Origin: a virus
Virus record (IMG/VR): IMGVR_UViG_3300018868_000040
Location: 1 to 26,431 of that record
DNA length: 26,431 nucleotides
Strand: one strand, 5' to 3'
Every line of letters starts with the position of its first letter. Position 1 is the first letter of the stretch. The position numbers were made by a program, and so were the translations under genes. This document shows, piece by piece, positions 7,866 through 13,821 of this stretch. The notes beneath the pieces were generated by a model. It saw only the letters and a program-made list of their open reading frames with translations. It had not been told where the DNA came from and did not search any database.

Positions 7866-8186
7866 TTAGCCGGGGTGGGGATCAGCCTCGAACAGGTCGA
7901 GGGTCCGGGGCTGGCTCACATGGGTCGGCGTGTAGTCGGCCTTCGGCATGTGTTCCAACTGATGCTGCAGCAGCGATCGGCGGGTGTGGCTGCTCAGTGG
8001 CAGGGCTACCGATGAATCGGGGGTAGCGCTCGGGCTGATGGTGTGCTCAACCGTCGAGATGACAGAAAAGGTGTGGCCGCACTCGTAGTTGCTGCACACG
8101 AAGATGCCCTTTCGGGTCAGGTCCGTGACTTGGGCGCTGGTGCGCGAGTGCGCAGTGGCCTTGCAGTGGGGGCAACGCATCCTCAT
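7866..8186 (-). CDS. ogr: Ogr/Delta-family late-gene transcription activator with extended C-terminus
   Basis: The first 50 residues match the Ogr/Delta zinc-finger pattern: Cys5-x2-Cys8 (MRCPHC), then A-H-S-R-T-S and T-x-x-x-x-x-G near 10-27, and Cys31-x4-Cys36 followed by H-T-F. In P2 the Ogr protein binds upstream of the late promoters and recruits RNA polymerase through the alpha subunit, turning on head, lysis and tail operons. The same job is likely here for the 12.7-26.4 kb tail genes. At 106 residues it is longer than P2 Ogr (72), the extra part being a Ser/Thr/His-rich tail. Unlike in P2, the gene is not next to D but inside the early operon. A GGAG lies eight bases before the ATG. 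Confidence 0.92.
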   Translation of the reverse strand: MRMRCPHCKATAHSRTSAQVTDLTRKGIFVCSNYECGHTFSVISTVEHTISPSATPDSSVALPLSSHTRRSLLQHQLEHMPKADYTPTHVSQPRTLDLFEADPHPG

Positions 8187-8239
8187 GGGGCCAGCTCCAA
8201 AAGGGTGATTTCCCTGTCAACGAAAAATGGGGTTCGCAT
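8183..8239 (-). CDS. Possible 18-residue leader peptide upstream of ogr
   Basis: A short frame (MRTPFFVDREITLLELAP) ends with a TGA that overlaps the ogr start by four bases (ATGA), as do most gene pairs in this operon. It has no clear Shine-Dalgarno site, and the same frame is open back to the antirepressor stop. It could be a coupling leader that lets ribosomes reach ogr, or chance. Confidence 0.3.
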   Translation of the reverse strand: MRTPFFVDREITLLELAP

Positions 8240-8320
8240 GTTGATAGCCAAATAGTTCACGCTGTCACGGCTGTTGGGTGGCACCAAACACCAGGGAGGG
8301 GCGACTTGTTCGATGGTCTT

Positions 8321-8878
8321 TCAGGCAGGGATATCGCGCTGATAGGGCAGCCCCAGTTCGCCAGCCATCTTCTCGATGAGGGATCCGAGGGCCTGGCGGT
8401 CCGCCACGTCGGGCGTTTTGCTCTTGATCGAGATCAGTTGGGCGAACGACATGCGATGCCGGCGGAGCACTTCTTGGGTCTTGGCATGGTTGAGGTTCAC
8501 AGCCACGCCCAGCTCTTCGTAGTCGTGCAAGGCATCGGCCCACTCTTCCTGTTTGGCGATCAGGAAATCGGCGCCGTCAATGTTTCCTGCAGCGCGCACA
8601 CGTTCGGGACTGATGCTCGAAAGGTAGGCAGCTACTCGCGAAAGCAGGATGCAGGTCTGTTCGCGGCGTTGCCCATCTGCCGAGTACATAGGTACTTGGA
8701 CGGTCCCCAAAAAGCGAGGGTAGTAGACCCCCTCCGTCACACGCTTTCGTTGACGAACCCACTCCAGACCGAACAGATCTGCAATGGGTTTCAGGGGTGT
8801 GACTTCTTGACCTTGATCGTTTTTGGCGACTTGCAGAGTCAGGCCGGCGTACTGGATGGAGAAGGAGATTTTGGACAT
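8321..8878 (-). CDS. Phage antirepressor (P22 AR N-terminal domain)
   Basis: Residues about 1-115 of this 185-residue protein match the P22 antirepressor N-terminal domain: YAGLTLQVAKNDQGQEVTPL, KPIADLFGLEWVRQRKRV, and a CILLSRVAAYLSSISPERVR stretch like the 'x-L-P-L-x-x-L-x-x-W-L-x-x-I' element. The C-terminal part (about 120-185) is helical. P22 Ant inactivates repressors by direct binding; here the likely target is the XRE repressor at 9244-10095, which has no self-cleaving domain. It follows the RHH regulator, the same order of RHH control gene and antirepressor as Arc/Mnt and Ant in P22. The ATG at 8878 has no good Shine-Dalgarno site, so translation may be weak or controlled. Confidence 0.85.
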   Translation of the reverse strand: MSKISFSIQYAGLTLQVAKNDQGQEVTPLKPIADLFGLEWVRQRKRVTEGVYYPRFLGTVQVPMYSADGQRREQTCILLSRVAAYLSSISPERVRAAGNIDGADFLIAKQEEWADALHDYEELGVAVNLNHAKTQEVLRRHRMSFAQLISIKSKTPDVADRQALGSLIEKMAGELGLPYQRDIPA

Positions 8879-8941
8879 GGTCAGTAAAGGAGGTTGGGGA
8901 TTTCTTGGGGGAGCACCTGAGTTCCGTCTCAGCGGGCTGGT

Positions 8942-9130
8942 TCAACTGGGCAGCGAGCCTGTGCGCTGGTAGTGGTTCAGCGCTCGGATGACGATCAGGC
9001 GGGCCATGTTGGCCAGCGGGCGGTCTTCCTTTTCGGCGAGCGCCTTGAAGTCGATCAGCTCCTGCGGGAAGAGGCGCATTGCAATGGGCTTGGTGGTTTC
9101 AACCCCGTGTGGGGCGCGTTTGCGTGGCAT
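8942..9130 (-). CDS. Arc-like ribbon-helix-helix regulator
   Basis: This 62-residue protein has the strand-helix-helix pattern of Arc/MetJ repressors: KPIAMRLFPQELIDFKALAE supplies the DNA-contacting strand and first helix, and RPLANMARLIVIRALNHYQR the second. Such dimers bind short direct or inverted sites. It is the first gene of the minus-strand early operon, followed by the antirepressor gene, which in P22 is exactly what Arc controls; auto- and antirepressor control is the likely role. An AAGGA seven bases before the ATG supports the start. The leader contains a perfect palindrome (9175-9188) and an ACATAG site. Confidence 0.85.
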   Translation of the reverse strand: MPRKRAPHGVETTKPIAMRLFPQELIDFKALAEKEDRPLANMARLIVIRALNHYQRTGSLPS

Positions 9131-9174
9131 CTGTTGGTCCTTAAGAGGCAGTTACTTCTATGTGTGTCGGGTAG

Positions 9175-9188
9175 CATGGGCACCCATG
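9175..9188. promoter_or_regulatory. Perfect 14-bp dyad in the early leader
   Basis: CATGGG and CCCATG form a perfect inverted repeat separated by two bases. It lies between the outer two ACATAG sites and just upstream of the RHH gene. It may be the binding site of a second regulator, for example the RHH protein, or a small hairpin in the mRNA leader. Confidence 0.4.
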
Positions 9189-9206
9189 AAATTACATAGT
9201 GGTCGC

Positions 9207-9235
9207 ATTCTCTTATGAAAAAACATAGGAGTCAA
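9207..9235 (-). promoter_or_regulatory. Predicted early promoter of the minus-strand operon
   Basis: TTGACT (9235-9230) and GAGAAT (9212-9207) are separated by 17 bases, a 5/6 and 4/6 match to the sigma-70 consensus. It would start transcription near 9200, about 70 bases before the RHH gene. An ACATAG site lies inside the spacer and another at the start point, so a bound repressor would block it. Confidence 0.55.
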
Positions 9236-9243
9236 TAAAGTTT

Positions 9244-10095
9244 ATGGTTTTACATAGCATCGGTGATCGCCTGCGCTCCGAACGAGAGCGTCTGAAGTTG
9301 AGCCAAGCAGCGCTCGCGGAGTACGGCGGAGTAAAGCCACTCACACAACACAGCTATGAAAAAGGTAGCAGCTACCCAAATGCTGACTACTTGGCGAAAG
9401 TGAATGACCTGGGCATTGATGCCATGTACGTCATCACTGGAGCGCGCGCCAAGCCTTCGCAGGCGCTCCCGGGTGCAGAGCCCGAGATGGCTGTACTCGT
9501 GGCACTTCAGAACAGGGGCATCTTTCCAGATGGCGAAGGTGGTGGCAGAGTCTCGCCAGCAGGCTTGGCGCTGCTGTTGGACTACGTGCGTGAGGTCAAG
9601 GACAACAGGATCACAAAACTCACCAAAAAAGAGCTGCAGAAGGTCGTCAGCTTCGCTCCCAAGGATTCACGGGAATGGGTGATTCAACCTGTGGCACTCA
9701 CGCCCTATCCAGACGGAAAAGCCAGCCACATCCTGTTGGTGTATCGCAAACGGTCACCTGTTTCTGTCGTTTGGAAGATTGGCCCATTCCAAGGGGACGT
9801 ACCTTCTCGGATTGACATCACCACAGGGTCTGAACTACCGCTCAGATCTGTTGGTGAGGAGGACGACGACGAACTGCGCTGGCAACTCGATCTTTCACTC
9901 GATGGAGCAGATTCAATACTGCCTCAAGGGCTAGAGCTTCGCTTCAACCCTTTACCGATAGCTCCTGTCAAAGCACAGAAGATAAAAGAGCGGCCTGTCA
10001 GGATCCATATCGGTGGCGATGTTGGCCAGACGGTCCACGGCGATCAAATCAACCATGCTCCTGTGTCATTCAATGTTGGCAAGGCGCGAAAATAA
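9244..10095 (+). CDS. XRE-family prophage repressor without a cleavage domain
   Basis: The 283-residue protein starts with a helix-turn-helix (about 5-62: IGDRLRSERERLKLSQAALA, then YGGVKPLTQHSYEKGSSYPN and YLAKVNDLGIDAMYVITG). The middle and C-terminal regions are not a LexA/CI-type S24 peptidase: no Ser/Lys catalytic pattern or Ala-Gly cleavage site is seen. The C-terminus ends in an unusual glycine/aspartate motif, IGGDVGQTVHGDQI (256-269), followed by N-x-A-P-V-S-F-N-V-G. Divergent placement from the early operon and the ACATAG array make it the lysogeny repressor. ATG 9244 follows AGGAG at a long 12-base spacing. The gene is less G+C-rich than the tail genes. Inactivation by the antirepressor, rather than by RecA, is my inference. 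Confidence 0.85.
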   Translation: MVLHSIGDRLRSERERLKLSQAALAEYGGVKPLTQHSYEKGSSYPNADYLAKVNDLGIDAMYVITGARAKPSQALPGAEPEMAVLVALQNRGIFPDGEGGGRVSPAGLALLLDYVREVKDNRITKLTKKELQKVVSFAPKDSREWVIQPVALTPYPDGKASHILLVYRKRSPVSVVWKIGPFQGDVPSRIDITTGSELPLRSVGEEDDDELRWQLDLSLDGADSILPQGLELRFNPLPIAPVKAQKIKERPVRIHIGGDVGQTVHGDQINHAPVSFNVGKARK

Positions 10096-10122
10096 ACCCT
10101 CATTTTTCAGGAGTGATTGATT

Positions 10123-10455
10123 GTGACTAAAAGTGCAATTTGGCTTTCATATGATTTAGGTGTTCAAGGCGACTATTCATCATTGTATGAGTGGCTTGAC
10201 GAGCACAAGGCGAAAGAGTGTGGCGACTCCTTGGCATTTTTTAATTACGAACACGAAAAACCAATCAAAGACCAACTCAAGATTGATCTAAAAGATAGAA
10301 TTAATATAAACAACAGAACAAGAATTTATGTTATTTATCGTGATCATGCGACCACCAAAAATAAGGGCGCCTTTATTTTTGGTGGACGTCGAGATGCACC
10401 ATGGACTGGATGCGCATCAAATGAGGATGAAGTAGTAGATGAAGAAGGAGCGTAA
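10123..10455 (+). CDS. Cas2/VapD-like small protein paired with a PIN nuclease
   Basis: This 110-residue protein begins with a strand-loop-helix reminiscent of the Cas2/SinR/VapD ferredoxin-like group: AIWLSYDLGVQGDYSSLYEW, comparable to the '(I/L)-x-S-Y-D-L ... (D/N)-Y-x-x-L-Y-x-x(L/I)' start of those families. Further strands follow (RTRIYVIYRD and KGAFIFGGRRDAPWTG), then an acidic tail (EDEVVDEEGA). The fold call is my own reading and not a firm family match. GTG 10123 is chosen because GGAG ends nine bases upstream; a TTG at 10117 is too close. The stop (TAA) is immediately followed by the start codon of the PIN gene, so the two form one unit. The gene is A/T-rich compared with phage genes, suggesting separate acquisition. 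Role as antitoxin, toxin or defence component is open. Confidence 0.7.
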   Translation: MTKSAIWLSYDLGVQGDYSSLYEWLDEHKAKECGDSLAFFNYEHEKPIKDQLKIDLKDRININNRTRIYVIYRDHATTKNKGAFIFGGRRDAPWTGCASNEDEVVDEEGA

Positions 10456-10893
10456 TTGGCCAACATATTAGTTGATACGGGGGTGTGGTATGCCATTTTT
10501 GACAAGAACGATCACCCCCATGAGCGCGTCGAAATCGACAAACTTGCCGATTATATTCAATCCATGAATGCCATTATTCCCTGGCCAGTAATCTACGAAA
10601 CAGTTTGCACGAGATTTGCAAAAAACAAAATTGCACTAACGGGTTTTGAGAAGATTCTTAAATCGGCACGAGTAAGTATTATTGACGATGCTCCATTTCG
10701 TCAATCCGCACTTGATCATTCATTTAATTCATCAATCCGCAGGCAACGTCCTCTCAGCTTCACTGATTGCCTCTTAAGGGTGATGATTGACAGCAGCGAT
10801 ATGAGAATAAGCTCTTTCGCAACCTTTAATGCCGGCGATTTCTCCGATATATGTTACGGGCGTGGGGTGGATATTATTCCAAGTCAATATTAG
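10456..10893 (+). CDS. PIN-domain nuclease
   Basis: The 145-residue protein has the complete acidic set of a PIN ribonuclease: Asp7 in ILVDTGVWYA, Glu48 in PVIYETV, Asp104 in LSFTDCLLRV, and Asp128 in TFNAGDF. These bind Mg/Mn and cut RNA, as in VapC-type toxins. It starts with TTG directly after the stop of the preceding gene, with GAAGGAG five bases upstream, so it is certainly co-expressed with it. VapC toxins normally sit with a DNA-binding antitoxin (VapB, AbrB or RHH type); the partner here is not of that kind, so this may be a non-standard toxin-antitoxin or phage-defence pair. Length is normal for the family. A/T-rich. End at 10893 is 28 bases from the convergent DUF4238 gene. Confidence 0.88.
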   Translation: MANILVDTGVWYAIFDKNDHPHERVEIDKLADYIQSMNAIIPWPVIYETVCTRFAKNKIALTGFEKILKSARVSIIDDAPFRQSALDHSFNSSIRRQRPLSFTDCLLRVMIDSSDMRISSFATFNAGDFSDICYGRGVDIIPSQY

Positions 10894-10921
10894 CTCCCGC
10901 AAACAAATTGGCGCCCTGAAT

Positions 10922-11872
10922 TCAAAGTTCCAAATCTGAATTTGCACCGCCTCTAGTTGCTCGAATTTTTTCTAGCACACTCATCTCGGAAGCATAGACT
11001 TGACGTTGACTTCTTGCAGTCATCTGCAAATTGAGAGTTACGATTTCTTCTTCGGTTAAACCGAACTCTGGAAGCGTAGGCCTCCCCGGCTCGCCAATAT
11101 GCAAAGCGAGTCTTGGCGAGATTGGATAGTAAATTGTCATCTGCTCTGGCGCATTTTCTCCATCAGCATCGAGATTAACTACCGGCTGGTCGGATGTAAC
11201 GAATGGCATTGAACTCTCATTACGAACAAGAATAAGCGGCCGGTCTTTTCTGCCCATAAACATACTGCACCCAAGATTAAATCCATAAATAAGACCAATT
11301 ACTCCCCAGATGCGACTTACATCCAGTTTTATTCGATTTCTCAGCCTCTCAATGACTCTTGATTGAACGGCCTTAGTTCGCATGTGCTGAGCGGCAATGA
11401 AATTACAGAACGCAATAGCACTCTGGGGATCATCAAACCATGTGATATCTTCCTTTAGGCAGCGGGCGAGAAGCGGAACGAACTTCCCCTCAATAACAGT
11501 GTGCTGGTCATCTATGGCATTTGTTTTATGAATTTCCAGCAACTCCAGAACTTCAGGTTGTTGGAGTAGTTCAGGGTGCTGTTGCGATAGGAGCAGCGGA
11601 CTGAGGATGTTGTGAAGCACCATTTCGTAGTGGCGTCGCGCGATCGGTGAAGCCTGCTCAACTGTTAGCAGTCGAATTAGTTTTATCTCTTCACTGGTTA
11701 AGTCTTGCAATTTATAGAAGTTGTTCTCAACACCAAGTGACTTGGTACCAGTAGCGAAAATCCGTTCATCCATCAAGCAATGAAGTGAGCCGTTCGTCAC
11801 CCACGCCTTGAGGTAGTGCTGCCAAATGAAGTGCTGGTAAGGCTTTCTGATGGGTACGTGTGTGTTCGCCAT
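10922..11872 (-). CDS. DUF4238 family protein
   Basis: The 316-residue protein has the DUF4238 start (HFIWQHYLKAW..NGSL, equivalent to the family's 'H-x-x-P-x-x-Y-L-x-x-F/W' opening), then a KSLGVENNFYKL segment, a helical middle, and a FVTSDQPVV strand typical of the C-terminal half ('P-F-x-T-S-D-x-P-V'). Function of the family is not established. The gene is convergent to the PIN pair with 28 bases between stops and no evident terminator, and is visibly A/T-rich compared with the tail genes. It therefore looks like part of the accessory cargo. Position suggests a lysogenic-conversion or defence role, but nothing in the sequence shows catalysis. Confidence 0.8.
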   Translation of the reverse strand: MANTHVPIRKPYQHFIWQHYLKAWVTNGSLHCLMDERIFATGTKSLGVENNFYKLQDLTSEEIKLIRLLTVEQASPIARRHYEMVLHNILSPLLLSQQHPELLQQPEVLELLEIHKTNAIDDQHTVIEGKFVPLLARCLKEDITWFDDPQSAIAFCNFIAAQHMRTKAVQSRVIERLRNRIKLDVSRIWGVIGLIYGFNLGCSMFMGRKDRPLILVRNESSMPFVTSDQPVVNLDADGENAPEQMTIYYPISPRLALHIGEPGRPTLPEFGLTEEEIVTLNLQMTARSQRQVYASEMSVLEKIRATRGGANSDLEL

Positions 11873-12028
11873 AACGGAAGCTTATCTGAAAGCTGCCAAA
11901 AATTGGCATCATGAAGCACGATTCGGAATCGCGGACGTCCGATCTATTTCAACGCTGCAAAGAAGCTCAAAACAGTTGATCATCCCAACACGAAAAGGCG
12001 GACCAAACAACACCGCCGGGAGATCAGG

Positions 12029-12372
12029 TTGGCTCAGGATTTGGATATTGGCCGTGACGTCGCAAGTCTCGTGGCTGGTGACTCTGTCACCCACATCGGC
12101 AAGTTCGTTTCGCTCAGCCCCCGCATGGGGCTGCAGGGTTTTTTTTTACCGCACTCGCCATCGTCATGATCTTCCTGGCCGTGCTGTTCGGGGTCCTGGT
12201 GAACAACGGTGGCCGCCCCGTCATCGGCCCGGATCCTGCCGTGCTTTGCCATTACGAGGGGAGCACGTATTCGCTGGGCTCAATGATCGAGATGCTCGAA
12301 GGCCAGTTCAGGGTGTGCCAGCTCGATGACGGGACCCCTGTTTGGAGTGCCATGGAAAGTGAAAGTAGGTGA
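12029..12372 (+). pseudogene. Small membrane protein (DUF1496-like) split by a run of nine T
   Basis: A frame from TTG 12029 (GGGAG six bases upstream) reads MAQDLDIGRDVASLVAGDSV, then THIGKFVSLSPRMGLQGFF, and stops at 12167-12169. One extra base in the T9 run at 12139-12147 would join it in frame to FTALAIVMIFLAVLFGVLVN, a transmembrane helix, and then to a periplasmic-looking domain with two Cys and CHYEGSTYSLGSMIEML, like DUF1496. The joined product would be about 115 residues with a cytosolic N-terminus. Either the gene is broken or slippage at the T run makes the full product. A shorter start at ATG 12166 lies inside the helix and would remove half of it. Neighbours are the accessory segment and the tail cluster. 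DUF1496 assignment is tentative. Confidence 0.6.
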
Positions 12373-12385
12373 GATTTTTGTTGTG

Positions 12386-12401
12386 CTGTATATTTGACCA
12401 G
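12386..12401 (+). promoter_or_regulatory. LexA-like box
   Basis: CTGTATATTTGACCAG keeps the CTG-N10-CAG core and a perfect CTGTATAT half site. A similar ending (ACCAG) is, to my recollection, found in the E. coli dinB LexA site. TTGACC inside the box could be the -35 of a promoter whose -10 (CATACA) lies 15 bases downstream, so LexA would block it directly. Confidence 0.55.
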
Positions 12402-12442
12402 TGTTTTGCACTGTCATACAGCTCAGAGATCGAGGCCTGCGC

Positions 12443-12793
12443 TTGCGCCGGGATGAGTGGCCTGCGCCCATAGAGGGGCGCCTCCAAATGGTCGAAATGG
12501 ATGCGCGCATCTCCTCTTTCAGGCGGGCCACACACATGGCCCAGTTGATTCAGATGCAGGGGATGGTTGCCGTACCCGCTGAGGTTCTGGCTGACCCAGT
12601 GATGACCCATGTCGTTGAGCGCGGTTTCGTGCTGCGAGGCATCCAACTGCACGTCGAGGGCGACCGGGTCTGGGAGCATGAGCAGGTGTGGCTAGTGACT
12701 CCTGTCATTGGCAGCGGTGGCCGAGCCTCCTCATCATTCGATCAGTCATCCGAACCGATGCTCGAGCTGTCGCCTGTGGCGTCGTCCTCCTGA
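12443..12793 (+). CDS. Plus-strand protein of unknown function behind a LexA-like box
   Basis: The 116-residue reading starts at TTG 12443 (GAGG seven bases upstream). The protein is helical in its first half (RLQMVEMDARISSFRRATHM, then AQLIQMQG) and has a beta-like second half (ERGFVLRGIQLHVEGDRVWE, HEQVWLVTP), with a Ser-rich tail. I do not recognise the family. The start is uncertain: GTG 12401 would overlap the LexA-like box, and ATG 12488 with GAGGGG nine bases upstream is a good shorter option (101 residues). The last 52 bases overlap the 3' end of the convergent D gene. If the LexA-like box is real, the gene is SOS-induced; in phage 186 the LexA-controlled tum gene triggers prophage induction, so an analogous role is possible but unproven. 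Confidence 0.65.
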   Translation: MRRDEWPAPIEGRLQMVEMDARISSFRRATHMAQLIQMQGMVAVPAEVLADPVMTHVVERGFVLRGIQLHVEGDRVWEHEQVWLVTPVIGSGGRASSSFDQSSEPMLELSPVASSS

Positions 12794-13821
12794 GCCGTAT
12801 CGTCGTCTGGAACCGCCCCTGTTTCGAGTTCGACACGGGTGGTGAGTCCAGCGTCCCCGAGGTGGTGGTGCACCTTCACCACCAGCCAGGCTGTGCCGTC
12901 GATGTCCGATTTGAAGCCTTTCACGGTGACCGGGGTCTGCGGCATCAGCTCCGGGCGGCCGAGGGCCAGCGTCAGCTCAAGCGTAGCCGCCCCACGAGCG
13001 ATCCGGTTCATCTCTGCTCGGGCCGCGGCCAACGCATCGGCCTCACTGCCGTAAGTGTCCTTCAGCCGCTTCTCGTGGCCCTTCTTGCCGACCAGCACAC
13101 CGCGCCGGCGGGCTCGGCCAGCGTCGTGCCAGTAGGCCCGCACGCCGCTGTAGCTGTCGCGGTCGCTGATGTGGAAACGGTGCTGGTCGCCGTCGTCTCG
13201 GCTGATCGCGACCTTAGCCAGGGCCTGCCCTGAGCTGCTGCGCGTGCCGTTGATGGGCAAGAACACCAAGCGCTCCTTTTTGACGGTGGCAACGGCGTCG
13301 TGCTGGGTTGCCAGGCGGGTCAAGAAGTGCAGGTCACTTTCACCTGTCTGGTCGATGTGACCGATTTTCACGCTCGACAGCGCGGCATCCACCCTGCCCT
13401 GCAGTTCATGCCGCTTGGCAATGGTGCCCACGATGTCGCCCAGGGTGGTGGCGTGCCAGCTCTGATCGCGGCGGATGCGCAGGCTCTTGCGCATGTCGGC
13501 GGCCCGGGCGCGGATGTGCACCTGGTCGGGTGAACCGCTGTGCTCCACCTCATCGACGGTGAACAGGCCTTTGTCGATCAAGGTCTGTCCCGCCCACCCA
13601 AGGCGCAGCGCGATCTCAGCTCCGCGCGGGGGCAGGCGCACGGCGCCGTCGCTGTCGTTGAGCACCAGGTCGAGCTGATCGCTTTCATTGCCGCGGCACT
13701 CACTGAGTGACAGGCTTTCCAGCCGAGCATCGATCGAGGGGGTGATGTCCCGGCCGTCGATGGTCAAGGCAAAGTCAGGGGCCCGATAGGGTGCCCGGTC
13801 CATGTAAGGGTTTGTCGCCAT
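12742..13821 (-). CDS. D: Late control gene D protein (tail hub, gpD)
   Basis: The 359-residue protein is the P2 gpD-type hub protein. The opening (YMDRAPYRAPDFALTIDGRD) and SLSLSECRGNESDQLDLVLN, GLFTVDEVEHSGSPDQVHIR and SDLHFLTRLATQHDAVATVK are all standard for the family, and the beta-rich body is followed by a strongly acidic tail (DDDTAQEDDATGDSSSIGSD). It forms the ring linking the tail tube to the baseplate spike. ATG 13821 is chosen over GTG 13830 because it overlaps the stop of U by one base (TGATG). As in P2 it is the last gene of the F-operon-type set; here ogr does not follow it. Its 3' end overlaps a plus-strand gene by 52 bases. Confidence 0.94.
   Translation of the reverse strand: MATNPYMDRAPYRAPDFALTIDGRDITPSIDARLESLSLSECRGNESDQLDLVLNDSDGAVRLPPRGAEIALRLGWAGQTLIDKGLFTVDEVEHSGSPDQVHIRARAADMRKSLRIRRDQSWHATTLGDIVGTIAKRHELQGRVDAALSSVKIGHIDQTGESDLHFLTRLATQHDAVATVKKERLVFLPINGTRSSSGQALAKVAISRDDGDQHRFHISDRDSYSGVRAYWHDAGRARRRGVLVGKKGHEKRLKDTYGSEADALAAARAEMNRIARGAATLELTLALGRPELMPQTPVTVKGFKSDIDGTAWLVVKVHHHLGDAGLTTRVELETGAVPDDDTAQEDDATGDSSSIGSDD

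Larger units (their letters stand above)
9158..9257. promoter_or_regulatory. Operator array: four ACATAG sites in the divergent control region
   Basis: ACATAG occurs at 9194-9199, 9223-9228 and 9252-9257, exactly 29 bp apart, and inverted (CTATGT) at 9158-9163, 36 bp from the first. The sites lie at the predicted start point, inside the promoter spacer and upstream of the -35 of the early minus-strand promoter; the last one lies within the first codons of the XRE repressor gene. The most likely binder is that repressor; the evidence is the sequence pattern only. Confidence 0.7.

Noticed and set aside
8886-8893. AAAGGAGG on the plus strand, a perfect Shine-Dalgarno match
   Set aside because: No plausible start codon and frame follow on the plus strand; it lies in the gap between two minus-strand genes.
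11911-11979. 22-codon plus-strand frame starting at ATG 11911
   Set aside because: No good ribosome-binding site and no match; it may be a remnant of an older gene end but cannot be supported.
12308-12679. Minus-strand 123-codon frame opposite the LexA-linked gene
   Set aside because: The plus-strand product has a more protein-like composition and a sensible control region; the minus frame runs across the LexA-like box and the end of the split gene.
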